Source: Halosolutus halophilus (lineage in GTDB: Archaea; Halobacteriota; Halobacteria; Halobacteriales; Natrialbaceae). Taken from it: a stretch of 64,000 bases of DNA. A model generated the notes under the pieces. The model saw only the letters and a program-made list of their open reading frames with translations, was not told the DNA's origin and made no database searches. Position numbers and translations under genes: made by a program. Shown here one piece after another: positions 8,215-17,146 of this stretch (positions are counted from its first letter, which is position 1; each line of letters starts with the position of its first letter). The stretch lies in the NCBI RefSeq assembly GCF_022869805.1, contig NZ_CP094974.1, positions 3,100,001 through 3,164,000 of the forward strand, given 5' to 3'.

Positions 8215-9648
8215 TTACGGAGATTCCGCGGCCAGCAGTGGCACACTGACGGGGAGATTCTCTGCGACGGTGGTCCGAAATTCCCGGGAGAGCGCTAACA
8301 AGACGGCGAAGTAGACTGCTGTGCCGACACCGACGAGCACCACTACGACTGGCAGCGCATCTCCGACGAGGAGTCGAAGTCCGTACACGACGGCCGCCAT
8401 CACCCCTGCAGCAGCCCACTGTTTCCCGATTTCGCTTAGTGGGACGACGACGTTCATGACGTTCGACGCGTAATGGTAGCCGAGCGTTAGTCCGAGCGCA
8501 GCAGAGGCCGTGGTCGCTGCCGCTGCCCCGTACCAGCCGAACTGCCATGTGAGGAGTACATTCAAAACCAGATTCGCCGCGACGAACACTGCATTGATAC
8601 GGAACGTAAGATCAGGGCGGTCGATCGCGTCGAGTGTATTAAGAAACTGTCCTTGATAACCGTACAACAACCGCGCGAACGTCAGCACGAGGAGAATGTA
8701 GTATCCGGTTTGGAACCCCTGTCCGTAAATCCGTAACACGATGTCGCCGACGACCGCACCGCCGACGAGACCGGGAATGATGAACAGCCCGGAATAGGTG
8801 AGGCTTGCACGAAGGAGTCCTGTGATTTCACCACTAACGCCAGCCTCGGAGGAGAGTTTGCTGATCTCGGGGAACAGCGTTCGCCGGATAGAGGAGCCAA
8901 AGATAGCAAACAACGAAGCGAGGTTCCAGGCAATCTCGTAGACCGCGATGAGGCTATTCGACACGAACACCGCGAGTACGAGTGTGTCCATCGATAGAAA
9001 TGTTCGTCCTTTGATAGAAGTGAGCCACGAAAACTGCGCGTAGGATTTGAGCATAGCGAAGTCCCGTCTTGACGGGTGCGATGGTCTGACCGAGACGAAG
9101 TACGCTCCGATGAGTAAGCCGACGACTGCACCGACGACATAGCCCGTTAGTGCTCCAGCAATTCCAAATCCGGAGAGCACGAGGGAGACTTGAACGAGGC
9201 TTCGACTCGTCCACTCGATCGGGGTGAGAATGCTCGAAACGTGTACGAGGTGTTGGCCGTCGAGGATGGTCTGGACGAAGTTCGCCGCCAGTCGCACCGC
9301 AAGAAGTACGATGAGAAACGACGTCGCTTCGAATCCGATGAACTCGTTCAATTGTGGGCGAAAGAGCCAGAGACAGACGGCGACGACTGTGTAGAGCCCG
9401 AACTGTGCGATCGCGCCAGCCACGATGTAGTTTCCATCTGTCGTTTCGCTGACCCGTTTTTTCACGGCCGGGCCCAGTCCGAGGTCGCCAGCGATCGCAA
9501 CCCATGCTAGGACCGAAAGAACCACCACGTACGTTCCGTATCGCTCTTGGCCGAGCGTACGAGTGAGAACGATTGTCGCGACGAATCCCGAAAACGACAT
9601 CGCGAGCTGTGACAGGAAGTTCACCATCGACGTGCGGCCGTATTTCAT
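8215..9648 (-). CDS. Wzx-type flippase (polysaccharide biosynthesis / MOP superfamily)
   Basis: A 477-residue polytopic protein with roughly 12 to 14 transmembrane helices. It starts MVNFLSQLAMSFSGFVATIVLTR and has LGQERYGTYVVVLS, the pattern of oligosaccharide flippases in the MOP exporter superfamily. Such proteins move lipid-linked oligosaccharides to the outer face of the membrane; haloarchaeal AglR belongs to this group. It is monocistronic here but sits between the Gtr-like module and a GT4 gene, consistent with export of the glycan built by this locus. The paralogue at 30433-31896 serves the second locus. Confidence 0.85.
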   Translation of the reverse strand: MKYGRTSMVNFLSQLAMSFSGFVATIVLTRTLGQERYGTYVVVLSVLAWVAIAGDLGLGPAVKKRVSETTDGNYIVAGAIAQFGLYTVVAVCLWLFRPQLNEFIGFEATSFLIVLLAVRLAANFVQTILDGQHLVHVSSILTPIEWTSRSLVQVSLVLSGFGIAGALTGYVVGAVVGLLIGAYFVSVRPSHPSRRDFAMLKSYAQFSWLTSIKGRTFLSMDTLVLAVFVSNSLIAVYEIAWNLASLFAIFGSSIRRTLFPEISKLSSEAGVSGEITGLLRASLTYSGLFIIPGLVGGAVVGDIVLRIYGQGFQTGYYILLVLTFARLLYGYQGQFLNTLDAIDRPDLTFRINAVFVAANLVLNVLLTWQFGWYGAAAATTASAALGLTLGYHYASNVMNVVVPLSEIGKQWAAAGVMAAVVYGLRLLVGDALPVVVVLVGVGTAVYFAVLLALSREFRTTVAENLPVSVPLLAAESP

Positions 9649-9764
9649 ACGTATTCACGCGGGATTCGCGGGTGCGAACTGGTTCCCACTGCCGACGTAT
9701 CAATACCTCGTTTCTCGATTCCCCGATTAAAGCTATCATTACTCCTCTCTCACAACCCATCCTA

Positions 9765-9957
9765 ATGCACGACCAACGCGTTCTCGTCACGGAAGACGCG
9801 ACATTTATTGGATTGAACCCCGCAAACCACCTCGCAATAGATAACGAAGTGATTACGATCGACGAAACCCACCTCAATACGCTCGTGAATCTCGGTGAGG
9901 GTGGTGACTTCGTCGAAACATCACTGGTCGAAGACGGTCTCCTACCGACGTCGACAT
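9765..9957 (+). pseudogene. Relic of an NAD-dependent epimerase N-terminus, forward copy
   Basis: The frame starting MHDQRVLVTEDATFIGLNPA continues with NHLAIDNEVITIDETHL and then VETSLVEDGLLPT. This is a decayed version of the extended-SDR pattern VLVTGGAGFIGSN, ANHLA, NEVI-x-IDD, with both early glycines of the dinucleotide fold lost. It stays open to 9992 but resemblance ends near 9957, where it meets an inverted relative. Confidence 0.7.
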
Positions 9958-10131
9958 TCGTCGGCAGCTCATCATCGACGCTACCTTCGTAAAATTCAAT
10001 ATCGACCGAAAGGTGCTCGGGTGTCCCGAGAGAGCAGTCGGCAAGGGCGATTACCTCGTTCTCGTTTGCGAGGTGGTCCGCGAAGTCGATCCAAGGAACC
10101 CCGCACCACAGGCCACGAAAATGCGTTGATT
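9946..10131 (-). pseudogene. Relic of a second NAD-dependent epimerase N-terminus, inverted copy
   Basis: On the minus strand the sequence reads NQRIFVACGAGFLGS, then after a frameshift FADHLANENEVIALADC and SLGTPEHL, IEFYEGSV, ELPTNVDVG. It aligns with the forward relic at 9765-9957 and with intact extended SDRs (FVTGGAGFLGS). The two relics meet tail to tail at equivalent codons (LPT-x-x-DV). No other gene is seen in the 9649-10243 gap; a TATA-like GTTTATAGTC near 10168-10177 belongs to the next gene. Confidence 0.7.
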
Positions 10132-10243
10132 GAGTATACGTCTCGAAGTTTCCTCGGAGGTAATGTAGTTTATAGTCCCGATTTGAGATAGTAGGGCTCT
10201 CAAGTCGTGAACGATATGGATCTGGAATCGAGAGCCATGAGAG

Positions 10244-11422
10244 ATGACGGACGAATCCGGGGATCGATCAAGTGATTCCCCCTCGAACTTCGCTATCGCT
10301 CACTGGGGAGAGCACGCGAATGGTGGCGGGGATCGACTCGCATGGGAACTTGCCCGCGTATTCGACGATTCCGCGTTCTACGTGGGATGGGGTAACGAAT
10401 CGATCGAGCCGGACGATATAAACGCAGAACAGTTCATCAACGGGACGATGATGAACCGCGCGCTGGAATACGGCGGGCTTCCACGGAAGCTAGCCCATTT
10501 ACTTGGATGGCAGATAGCGTCTCCGCTTCGAGATTATGACGTGCTACTCACCAGCGGCAATGAACCGCTATTTTATATGGCTCCTGACGAGCAGACATGG
10601 ATCGCCTACATTCACCACACGAACCGGCGCCAATCAGATCAGATCACCGAGGTTGAATCGAAGCGACTCAAAAGAATCCGATTGCTCATCCACTACGCAA
10701 TTCGTGTCGCCTTCGACCATAATACACACAAACCGGATCTCTTCGTCGTGAATTCTGAACTCGTAAAGCGACGGGTAGTCCGATACTGGGGCGTTCCCGA
10801 GGCGAAAATCCGTGTCGTGTACCCGCCCGTCAATACACACGTCTACACCCCGAATGATGCTCCAACGAAAGACTACTACGTGACACTCTCGCGCCTCGAC
10901 TGGCACAAAGATATCGACGGTATCGTCAAGACGTTCAATGAACTGGACGAGCGATTGCTCATTGCTGGTGATGGTCCTGAGCGAGAACGGTTAGAGGGAC
11001 TCGCTCGGGACAACATCGAGTTCCTCGGATTTGTCGATGAAGACGAGAAACGTCGCCTTCTTTCTGGTGCGAAGGCATTCGTGTTCAATGGTCGAGACGA
11101 GGATTTCGGTATCGCACCCGTCGAAGCATTAGCGGCGGGAACGCCGTTGCTGGGCGTTGACGAAGGAATGACGCAATATCAGGTTATCCAAGGAAAAAAC
11201 GGATACAAACACACACGTTCGGATTCCTCTGGTCCATCATTGGAAGACACTGTTCATCGGTTCGAAACAGAGGGCGTGCAGTGGTCGGAGACGGAAATCA
11301 CATCGTTCGCCGAACGATTTTCGGTAGACGAGTTCCACGAAGGTATCCGAGAAGTCGTTGCTGAAGCTATTTCACGGGCAGATACCACACCAAGGTGGTA
11401 CAACGAGTATAATTCGTCGTGA
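10244..11422 (+). CDS. GT4 family (group 1) glycosyltransferase
   Basis: A 392-residue GT-B enzyme. The N-terminal half has HANGGGDRLAWELAR, the glycine-rich acceptor-side loop. The C-terminal half has YVTLSRLDWHKDID, LLIAGDGPERERL and the retaining E-x7-E motif DEDFGIAPVEALAAG (Glu286 and Glu294). Such enzymes transfer sugars such as mannose from nucleotide-sugars to lipid-linked glycans on the cytoplasmic side. A 7-bp inverted repeat (10195-10201 with 10230-10236) sits in the leader just before the ATG. The C-terminal third matches the relic at 2232-2522, and the whole is a relative of the GT4 at 39525-40754. Confidence 0.85.
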   Translation: MTDESGDRSSDSPSNFAIAHWGEHANGGGDRLAWELARVFDDSAFYVGWGNESIEPDDINAEQFINGTMMNRALEYGGLPRKLAHLLGWQIASPLRDYDVLLTSGNEPLFYMAPDEQTWIAYIHHTNRRQSDQITEVESKRLKRIRLLIHYAIRVAFDHNTHKPDLFVVNSELVKRRVVRYWGVPEAKIRVVYPPVNTHVYTPNDAPTKDYYVTLSRLDWHKDIDGIVKTFNELDERLLIAGDGPERERLEGLARDNIEFLGFVDEDEKRRLLSGAKAFVFNGRDEDFGIAPVEALAAGTPLLGVDEGMTQYQVIQGKNGYKHTRSDSSGPSLEDTVHRFETEGVQWSETEITSFAERFSVDEFHEGIREVVAEAISRADTTPRWYNEYNSS

Positions 11423-11445
11423 TCTCCGGACTCCGTTTAGAAAAC

Positions 11446-11685
11446 ATGGACTGGTTTGCAGCAGAGGAGCGCATATACTACCAATAGTATGCCGTGCATT
11501 TTATCGCGGCCGAGCGGCGTCAAGACCCCGACCTTGAGATACGCGATCGCCTCACCTTCGGTGCGTTCTCGAGAATCCTTACTGCCGTTCGCGGGCTCGG
11601 CTACTACCGCGAATACCTCGAGTCGATACGATCTGCCGACGACGATTCGCCAGGAAGAATACCGCAACTCGAGTCCGACGACTGA
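11446..11685 (+). pseudogene. Unrecognised small gene interrupted by a TAG
   Basis: ATG at 11446 opens MDWFAAEERIYYQ, followed by TAG at 11485-11487 and, in the same frame, HFIAAERRQDPDLEIRDRL, GAFSRILTAV and RGLGYYREYLESIR, ending at 11685. The composition across the stop looks like a single coding frame: acidic, with haloarchaeal codon use. I do not recognise the family. It could be the C-terminal remnant of a neighbour or a small protein killed by one nonsense mutation; reinitiation at 11494 is also possible. Confidence 0.45.
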
Positions 11686-11686
11686 C

Positions 11687-12649
11687 TCACGCGGCCGTCG
11701 GCTCTTCGCTCGGTTCGTCCCGAACGAGCGCGTCGTCCGACTGGACCAACCCGTACAGGTACCCGAAGCCGACCGCGGCAGTGAAAACGAAGATGGTCAC
11801 CAGCTGTTTGACCTTCGGCACCGACGGTCGCCGGACGAACTCTTTCAGTCGCATCGGGACGAACTCGAGCATGAGCTGTTTCAGGTACTCGTTCTTGTCG
11901 CCTTTCGCCTCCGGCAGGAGCAGATCCATAATTCGCTTCGAGTAGCCCTGCCAGAACGATCGAAACACCAGCCACCGGAAGTCCCCGCGATAGTCGAACA
12001 GCTTGTGATTCACGACGGCCTCCTTGTTGTAGATCACGCCCTGCCCGTACTCGTTGGCCATCCGGATACAGACGGGCGCCTCGTGGGCCTGGATGTGCCG
12101 ATCGCCCTTCCGGCCCGTGTTCTCGTCGTACCCGCCCACGCCGAGAAAGACGTCCCGCCGGAACGAGATATTGGAGCCGTACGTATTCCGCAACTCTTCC
12201 ATGTGCTCGCCCATCCCGCGTTCGTCGCAGCCGACGAGCCAGTAGAACTCTTCGGGGAAGAAATCCGGTTTCTCGGTCACCCAGTCAGGTTTCGCGTGGC
12301 CGCCGACTGCGATCGCGTCGGTCTCGTCGTACACGCGAGCGAGTTCGTCCACCCAGTCGGGTTCCGCAACGGCGTCGTCGTCGATGAACGCCACGACCTC
12401 CCCGGTCGCGATTTCGGCTCCGCGGGTCCGACTGTACGAAATCCCCTGATTCTCGTCGTTGCAGCGGAGAACGACGTCCTCGAGATCGCCGTAGTCGTCG
12501 CGAACGCGATCGAAGACGTCCTCGTTCCCGTCGACGACGATAACGACTTCCAGCGGCTCGTAGGTCTGGTCGAGAACGCTATCGACACACTCGGAGAAGA
12601 CGTCGTAGCGGTCCATCGCGTACGTACAGATGACGACGGAGACCTTCAT
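11687..12649 (-). CDS. aglG: AglG-like GT2 glycosyltransferase of the N-glycosylation pathway
   Basis: A 320-residue GT2 enzyme: VSVVICTYAMDRYD at the start, GISYSRTRGAE near 69-80, AFIDDDAVAEPDW with Asp90-92, and a C-terminal hydrophobic helix near residues 290-312 that would anchor it. Haloferax AglG and AglI, which add hexuronic acids to dolichol-phosphate-linked sugar, have this length and layout. It sits divergently next to aglB, as N-glycosylation genes do in haloarchaea. The 182-bp intergenic region carries TATA-like boxes for both directions. The gene symbol rests on layout and context; the sugar transferred is not provable here. Confidence 0.7.
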   Translation of the reverse strand: MKVSVVICTYAMDRYDVFSECVDSVLDQTYEPLEVVIVVDGNEDVFDRVRDDYGDLEDVVLRCNDENQGISYSRTRGAEIATGEVVAFIDDDAVAEPDWVDELARVYDETDAIAVGGHAKPDWVTEKPDFFPEEFYWLVGCDERGMGEHMEELRNTYGSNISFRRDVFLGVGGYDENTGRKGDRHIQAHEAPVCIRMANEYGQGVIYNKEAVVNHKLFDYRGDFRWLVFRSFWQGYSKRIMDLLLPEAKGDKNEYLKQLMLEFVPMRLKEFVRRPSVPKVKQLVTIFVFTAAVGFGYLYGLVQSDDALVRDEPSEEPTAA

Positions 12650-12788
12650 CGCCGAGTGATTGTAGGGAATACTGAATAAGCTTTTTCGTTCAATCGATCA
12701 CGACTTATTCGAGGGAGTCGACGTCAGCTACGTGAGACAGATCAGCGCGGACGATCGGTTTGGGGCCCGGATATCAACCCACCACGAG

Positions 12789-12796
12789 TATATAAA
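12789..12796 (+). promoter_or_regulatory. TATA box of aglB
   Basis: TATATAAA at 12789-12796 is the clearest archaeal TATA box in the window. Transcription should start about 27 nt from its centre, near 12820. That leaves a leader of about 12 nt to ATG 12832 and rules out the in-frame ATG at 12808. Confidence 0.75.
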
Positions 12797-12831
12797 AAGA
12801 CTTATTCTTGGGTTCGGTCTGGTGCAATTCA

Positions 12832-15800
12832 ATGAGTACCGACACTGAACGCGTCGAGGAAGGAGCCGAGACGTCCATCCTCGAAACGTGGCGGGACTGG
12901 TATCATCTCCCCGTAATCGGGGTCGTGATGCTGTTCATGTTCTGGGCGCGGACACAATCTTACAGCGAGTTCGTCACCGACGACGGGACGCCCGCCCTCG
13001 CGGGCGTCGACTCGTGGTACCACTGGCGCACGATCCAGTGGACGGCCGAGAACTATCCGCACACGATGCCGTACGAGGTATGGACCGGATTCCCGACTGG
13101 CACCTACGTCGGTCAGTTCGGGACGCTGTTCGATCAACTGATCGTCACCCTGGCGATGATCGTCGGCCTCGGAGATCCGTCGGCCGAGACGCTCTACGCG
13201 GTCTCCCTGCTCGCCATTCCGATCATGGCCGCGCTCGTCGCCATCCCCGTCTTCTACGCGGGCCGGCGACTCGGCGGCACGATCGGCGGCATCGTCTCCG
13301 TGATCGTGCTCGCGCTCGCACCCGGTCAGTTCTTCGTCCGATCGACGGTCGGCCAACTCGACCACCACGTCGGCGAAGTCCTGTTCATGGCGATCGCGGT
13401 CGTCGCGATGATGGCCGCGCTTCGCGTGGCGGAGGAGGAGAAACCGATCTACGAACTCGTCGTCGACAGGGACTGGGACGCCCTCCGCGCTCCGGCCCTG
13501 TACAGCGGCCTCGCCGGACTCGCGCTCGGCCTGTACATCTGGGTCTGGCCGTCGGCGGTCGTACTCGTCGGCATATTCGGCGTCTTCTTCGCCGTCCAGC
13601 TCTGTCTCGACTACCTCCGCGGCGTCTCCCCGGATCACGTCGCCTTCGTCGGCGCCGTGAGCCTCGGCGTCACGACCATCGTGACGACAGTGCTGTTCGA
13701 GCGGGCGAGCATGGGAACGACGAGTTTCGGCTACCTCCAACCGCTTTTCGCCCTGCTCGTGGCTGTCGGCTGTGTCTTCATGGCCTGGCTCGCCCGCCAG
13801 TGGAACGATCGCGGCCTCGAGCGACGGTACTATCCCGCCGCCATCGCGGGTCTCATCGCCGCGACGTTCCTGGTGATGTGGCTCGCCCTCCCCGGGCTAT
13901 TCGACACGATCGTGGGTAACGCGACGCGGCGCATGCTACCGTTCGGAAACGCGGCCACTGACCTCACCATTCAGGAGGCACAGCCGCCGGACAACTTCCT
14001 CTCGGAGTACGCGGTAAGCGAGTTCGGCACGGCCTTCTACACGATGCTCATCGGGCTCGCATTGCTCGTCGCTCGGCCGTTCCTCGGCCGCGAGTTCCGC
14101 GCGGAGTACACGCTCGTCCTCGTCTGGTCGCTGTTCCTGATCAGCATGACCGCGACCCAGATCCGCTTCGCGTACTACCTCGTGCTCGCGGTGGCCGTCG
14201 TCAACGCCGTGTTCGTCGCGGACGTCGTTCGGATCTTCAACCTGGACGTCCAGGGCGGCGTCCGGAGGCTCCGGCAGATCGAGACCTACCAGGTCATCGT
14301 CCTGTTCATGATCGTCCTGCTGCTGTTCGCACCGTTGCTCCCACCGCTCGCCAGCGCCACCGTAATGGAGCGTGGCGACGGCGTGGGACCACACGGCGAC
14401 GCCATGGTCTGGGAGGAGTCGAACCACTGGCTCGAGGAGAACACCCCCGAGCCGGGGAACTACGGCGACGCCGAAAACGCCGACAAGCTCGACTACTACG
14501 GCACCTACGATCCCGCGAACGGTGACTACGACTACCCCGAGGGAACCTACGGCGTGATGTCGTGGTGGGACTACGGCCACCTGATAACGACCCAGGGCGA
14601 ACGGATCCCCCACTCGAACCCGTTCCAGCAGAACGCCCGCTCCTCGTCGGCGTACCTCACCGCCCAGTCCGAGGAACGCGGCGAACTGATTCTCGACGCG
14701 ATCGCCACCGGCGCCAACGTCAACGAGCAATCCAACGATGAACTCGAATCGATCGTCGCCGAGTCCGACCAGAGCGACGAAGAGATCCGCTACGTGATGA
14801 TCGACGACCAGATGGTCGGGGGCAAGTTCAGCGCGATCACCCGGTGGACCGGCCCCGACCGGAGCCACTACGTGACGCCCGACGGCTACGAGGAGGGCGA
14901 TACGATCCCGGTGTCGGCGCTCCGGAACGCGTCCACCGACGCGCCGTACCACGACACGATGCAGTCCCGGCTGTACTTCGACGACGCCAGCGGGATGGAA
15001 CACTACCGGCTCGTCCACGAGAACGACGAGTACGTGATGGCGTTCACGAGTTACGCGATCGTCAACACCCAGACCGGCAACGTCCTGACGGAGGACCTCG
15101 GGACCGTGATCGATCGCATGGTCCAGCAGCAAGGAGAGGGCGAGGTAGATGCCCCGTCCGACACCGCGTGGGAACCCCAGATCTACATGAACCAGCGGGG
15201 AGGTCCACAGCGGATCCAGCAACAGTACAGCGTCCTCCAGCAGATCCCACAGCTCCAACTCCAGATCTTCGACGTGCGTCAGGGGGCCGCAATTAAGACC
15301 TACGAACGCGTCGAGGGTGCCACGCTCACTGGAACCGTCGAGGACGAGCACCTCCGGGACGGGAACGCGACCGTCACCGCGTCGGTCCAGGTCGAACCCG
15401 GAACCAAGCTGGACGCGTTCACCTACGAGCAGACGGCGACGGTCCAGGAGGACGGGAGCTTCGAACTGACCGTCCCGTACGCGACCGACGACGAACTCGG
15501 CGTCGAGGACGGCTACACGAACAGCAGCGTCGAGACGCTCGGCGCGTACAACGTCTCCGTCGTGGGCCCACACCCGGACCGGAACGCGACCGGGGTGCAG
15601 TACGAGGGACAGACGGAGGTCCCCGAGACGGCAGTGGTCGACGGTGAGACGATCGACGTCGACGTAGAGAGCGTCGAGTTCGAGGAGGTCGACCCCGGCA
15701 ACGAAACCGATACCGGAAACGAGACCGACGCCGGCACCGGCACCGGCGACGAGGGAACCGCGGGCAACGAGACGGGGGATAACGAGACGGCGGGCAACGA

Positions 15801-15846
15801 GACGACCGAGGCGATCGCACCGATCGCTGCCGAACCCGCGTTCTGA
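12832..15846 (+). CDS. aglB: Dolichyl-phosphooligosaccharide-protein glycotransferase (oligosaccharyltransferase, STT3)
   Basis: A 1004-residue protein that transfers the assembled glycan from dolichol phosphate to Asn in N-x-S/T sites of exported proteins such as the S-layer glycoprotein. The N-terminal half has about a dozen membrane helices with the external-loop motifs AGVDSWYHW and GQLDHHVGE (metal/sequon binding). The soluble C-terminal half has the STT3 hallmark WWDYG at residues 578-582, followed by a beta-rich region. The extreme C-terminus is an acidic Thr/Gly/Asn-Glu-Thr repeat containing five sequons. It is divergent from the aglG-like gene and upstream of the DUF368 gene. The TATA box fixes the start. 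Confidence 0.95.
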   Translation: MSTDTERVEEGAETSILETWRDWYHLPVIGVVMLFMFWARTQSYSEFVTDDGTPALAGVDSWYHWRTIQWTAENYPHTMPYEVWTGFPTGTYVGQFGTLFDQLIVTLAMIVGLGDPSAETLYAVSLLAIPIMAALVAIPVFYAGRRLGGTIGGIVSVIVLALAPGQFFVRSTVGQLDHHVGEVLFMAIAVVAMMAALRVAEEEKPIYELVVDRDWDALRAPALYSGLAGLALGLYIWVWPSAVVLVGIFGVFFAVQLCLDYLRGVSPDHVAFVGAVSLGVTTIVTTVLFERASMGTTSFGYLQPLFALLVAVGCVFMAWLARQWNDRGLERRYYPAAIAGLIAATFLVMWLALPGLFDTIVGNATRRMLPFGNAATDLTIQEAQPPDNFLSEYAVSEFGTAFYTMLIGLALLVARPFLGREFRAEYTLVLVWSLFLISMTATQIRFAYYLVLAVAVVNAVFVADVVRIFNLDVQGGVRRLRQIETYQVIVLFMIVLLLFAPLLPPLASATVMERGDGVGPHGDAMVWEESNHWLEENTPEPGNYGDAENADKLDYYGTYDPANGDYDYPEGTYGVMSWWDYGHLITTQGERIPHSNPFQQNARSSSAYLTAQSEERGELILDAIATGANVNEQSNDELESIVAESDQSDEEIRYVMIDDQMVGGKFSAITRWTGPDRSHYVTPDGYEEGDTIPVSALRNASTDAPYHDTMQSRLYFDDASGMEHYRLVHENDEYVMAFTSYAIVNTQTGNVLTEDLGTVIDRMVQQQGEGEVDAPSDTAWEPQIYMNQRGGPQRIQQQYSVLQQIPQLQLQIFDVRQGAAIKTYERVEGATLTGTVEDEHLRDGNATVTASVQVEPGTKLDAFTYEQTATVQEDGSFELTVPYATDDELGVEDGYTNSSVETLGAYNVSVVGPHPDRNATGVQYEGQTEVPETAVVDGETIDVDVESVEFEEVDPGNETDTGNETDAGTGTGDEGTAGNETGDNETAGNETTEAIAPIAAEPAF

Positions 15847-15851
15847 CCCGC

Positions 15852-15940
15852 GTTTTCCGTTTCCCGCTTCCATTTCCCGCTCTCCGTTTCCCGCTTCGTG
15901 TTTCCCCTTCCCGTTTTCCGCCTCCTGTTTCCCGGTTCCG
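15852..15940 (+). repeat. Pyrimidine-rich imperfect tandem repeat after aglB
   Basis: About seven imperfect copies of a 12-14 nt unit around TTTCCCGCTTCC follow the aglB stop. The plus strand is almost purely C/T for nearly 90 nt. T-runs of this kind can act as archaeal terminators, and the strand asymmetry could favour triplex structure. No protein is supported here. Confidence 0.65.
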
Positions 15941-16107
15941 GGCCTGACGACAGCTTCGCGGGCTGACTCACGACCCCGTCGACTGGGCTTCGATCACCGA
16001 CGCGGGGTTCCGGCCGATCGGGTCCGCGATCGGACTCGCTGGGAGTCGGTCACACGGTAGTCCGAAAGTAAGAAAGCTTTTACCGGCATTCGGAATACCC
16101 ACGAGCG

Positions 16108-17034
16108 ATGCGGGAACTTCTCGCCGTCTACCTCAAGGGTTTCTCGATGGGGTCCGCGGACGTCGTCCCGGGCGTCTCCGGGGCGACGATCGCGCTCATC
16201 GTCGGCATCTACGATCGACTGATCGCCGCGGTCACGGCGATCGATCCCCGTGCGTTCGAGCCGGTCCTTCGCGTCCACGATTCGGAGGGCCGGGCGGAGT
16301 TGCTCGCTGCAATCGACCGGATGGACCTGCCGTTCCTGCTCGTGCTGGGACTGGGTATCGCGACGGCGATCGTGGTGCTCTCGCAGCTCATGCACGAGGC
16401 GGTGACGGTGTATCCGGTCCCGACGTACGGCTTCTTCTTCGGGCTGATCGCCGCGTCCGCGATCGTCCTCTACGGCCAGGTCGGGACCTGGACCGTCCCG
16501 CGAGTGGCCGTCTCGATCGCCGGCATCGCGATCGCGGCGGCCGTGACGGGCGTTACGGCGGGCGATGCGCCCCACGGGGTACCGATGATCTTTCTCGCCG
16601 GCGCGATCGCGATCTGTGCGATGGTGCTGCCGGGCGTCTCGGGTTCGTTCTTCCTACTGGTGCTCGGCCAGTACGAGTACATGATCGGGACGCTCAGCCG
16701 GTTCGTCGACGGGATCGTCGGCCTGGCAAACGGGGGCTCGCTGGCACCGGTGGTAGAGGCCGGGACGATCGTCGTGATCTTCGGCGTCGGGGCCGCGATC
16801 GGCCTGTTCACGATGGCCCACGCGGTCAGTCGCGCGCTCGATCGGTTCCGGGCCGCGACGCTCGCCTTCCTCGTGAGCCTGATGGTCGGCGCGCTTCGGC
16901 TTCCCGTCGCGAAAGTGTACGGCGCACTCGGCGACGGGACGACGAACTCGCCGGCGATCGCAGTGCTCGCCGCGCTCGTCGGGGCCGTCGCCGTGCTGGT
17001 CGTCGATCGGTACACGGACGATCTGGAGTACTAG
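16108..17034 (+). CDS. DUF368 membrane protein, putative polyprenyl-phosphate (dolichol-phosphate) translocase
   Basis: A 308-residue polytopic protein with about eight to nine helices. It begins with the DUF368 signature LKGFSMGSADVVPGVSGAT and repeats it in the second half as MVLPGVSGSFFLLVLGQYE, giving an inverted-repeat architecture. Bacterial DUF368 proteins (PopT/UptA) return undecaprenyl phosphate to the cytoplasmic face. Next to aglB the obvious archaeal counterpart is recycling of dolichol phosphate released by glycan transfer; that substrate is inferred. A TATA-like GCTTTTACC near 16075-16083 supports a leaderless start at 16108, so it has its own promoter. Confidence 0.85.
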   Translation: MRELLAVYLKGFSMGSADVVPGVSGATIALIVGIYDRLIAAVTAIDPRAFEPVLRVHDSEGRAELLAAIDRMDLPFLLVLGLGIATAIVVLSQLMHEAVTVYPVPTYGFFFGLIAASAIVLYGQVGTWTVPRVAVSIAGIAIAAAVTGVTAGDAPHGVPMIFLAGAIAICAMVLPGVSGSFFLLVLGQYEYMIGTLSRFVDGIVGLANGGSLAPVVEAGTIVVIFGVGAAIGLFTMAHAVSRALDRFRAATLAFLVSLMVGALRLPVAKVYGALGDGTTNSPAIAVLAALVGAVAVLVVDRYTDDLEY

Positions 17035-17146
17035 AACCACCCGTAGCTCGTCCGGATACCGCGTAACATTCGGATAGAATCTCGTCGGGAACGGGATTCC
17101 TGTACTCGAACGGTTCGTCCTCACACAACGGTTCGATCGGCGTCGG

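Noticed and set aside
2310-11487. TAG codons at 2310 and 11485 as pyrrolysine or readthrough sites
   Set aside because: One lies in an obvious gene fragment and no Pyl genes are visible; mutation to stop is the simpler reading.
13936-15873. Long open frame opposite aglB (645 codons)
   Set aside because: Antisense shadow of a G+C-rich gene; composition rich in Val/Arg/Leu repeats without family motifs, while aglB is certain.
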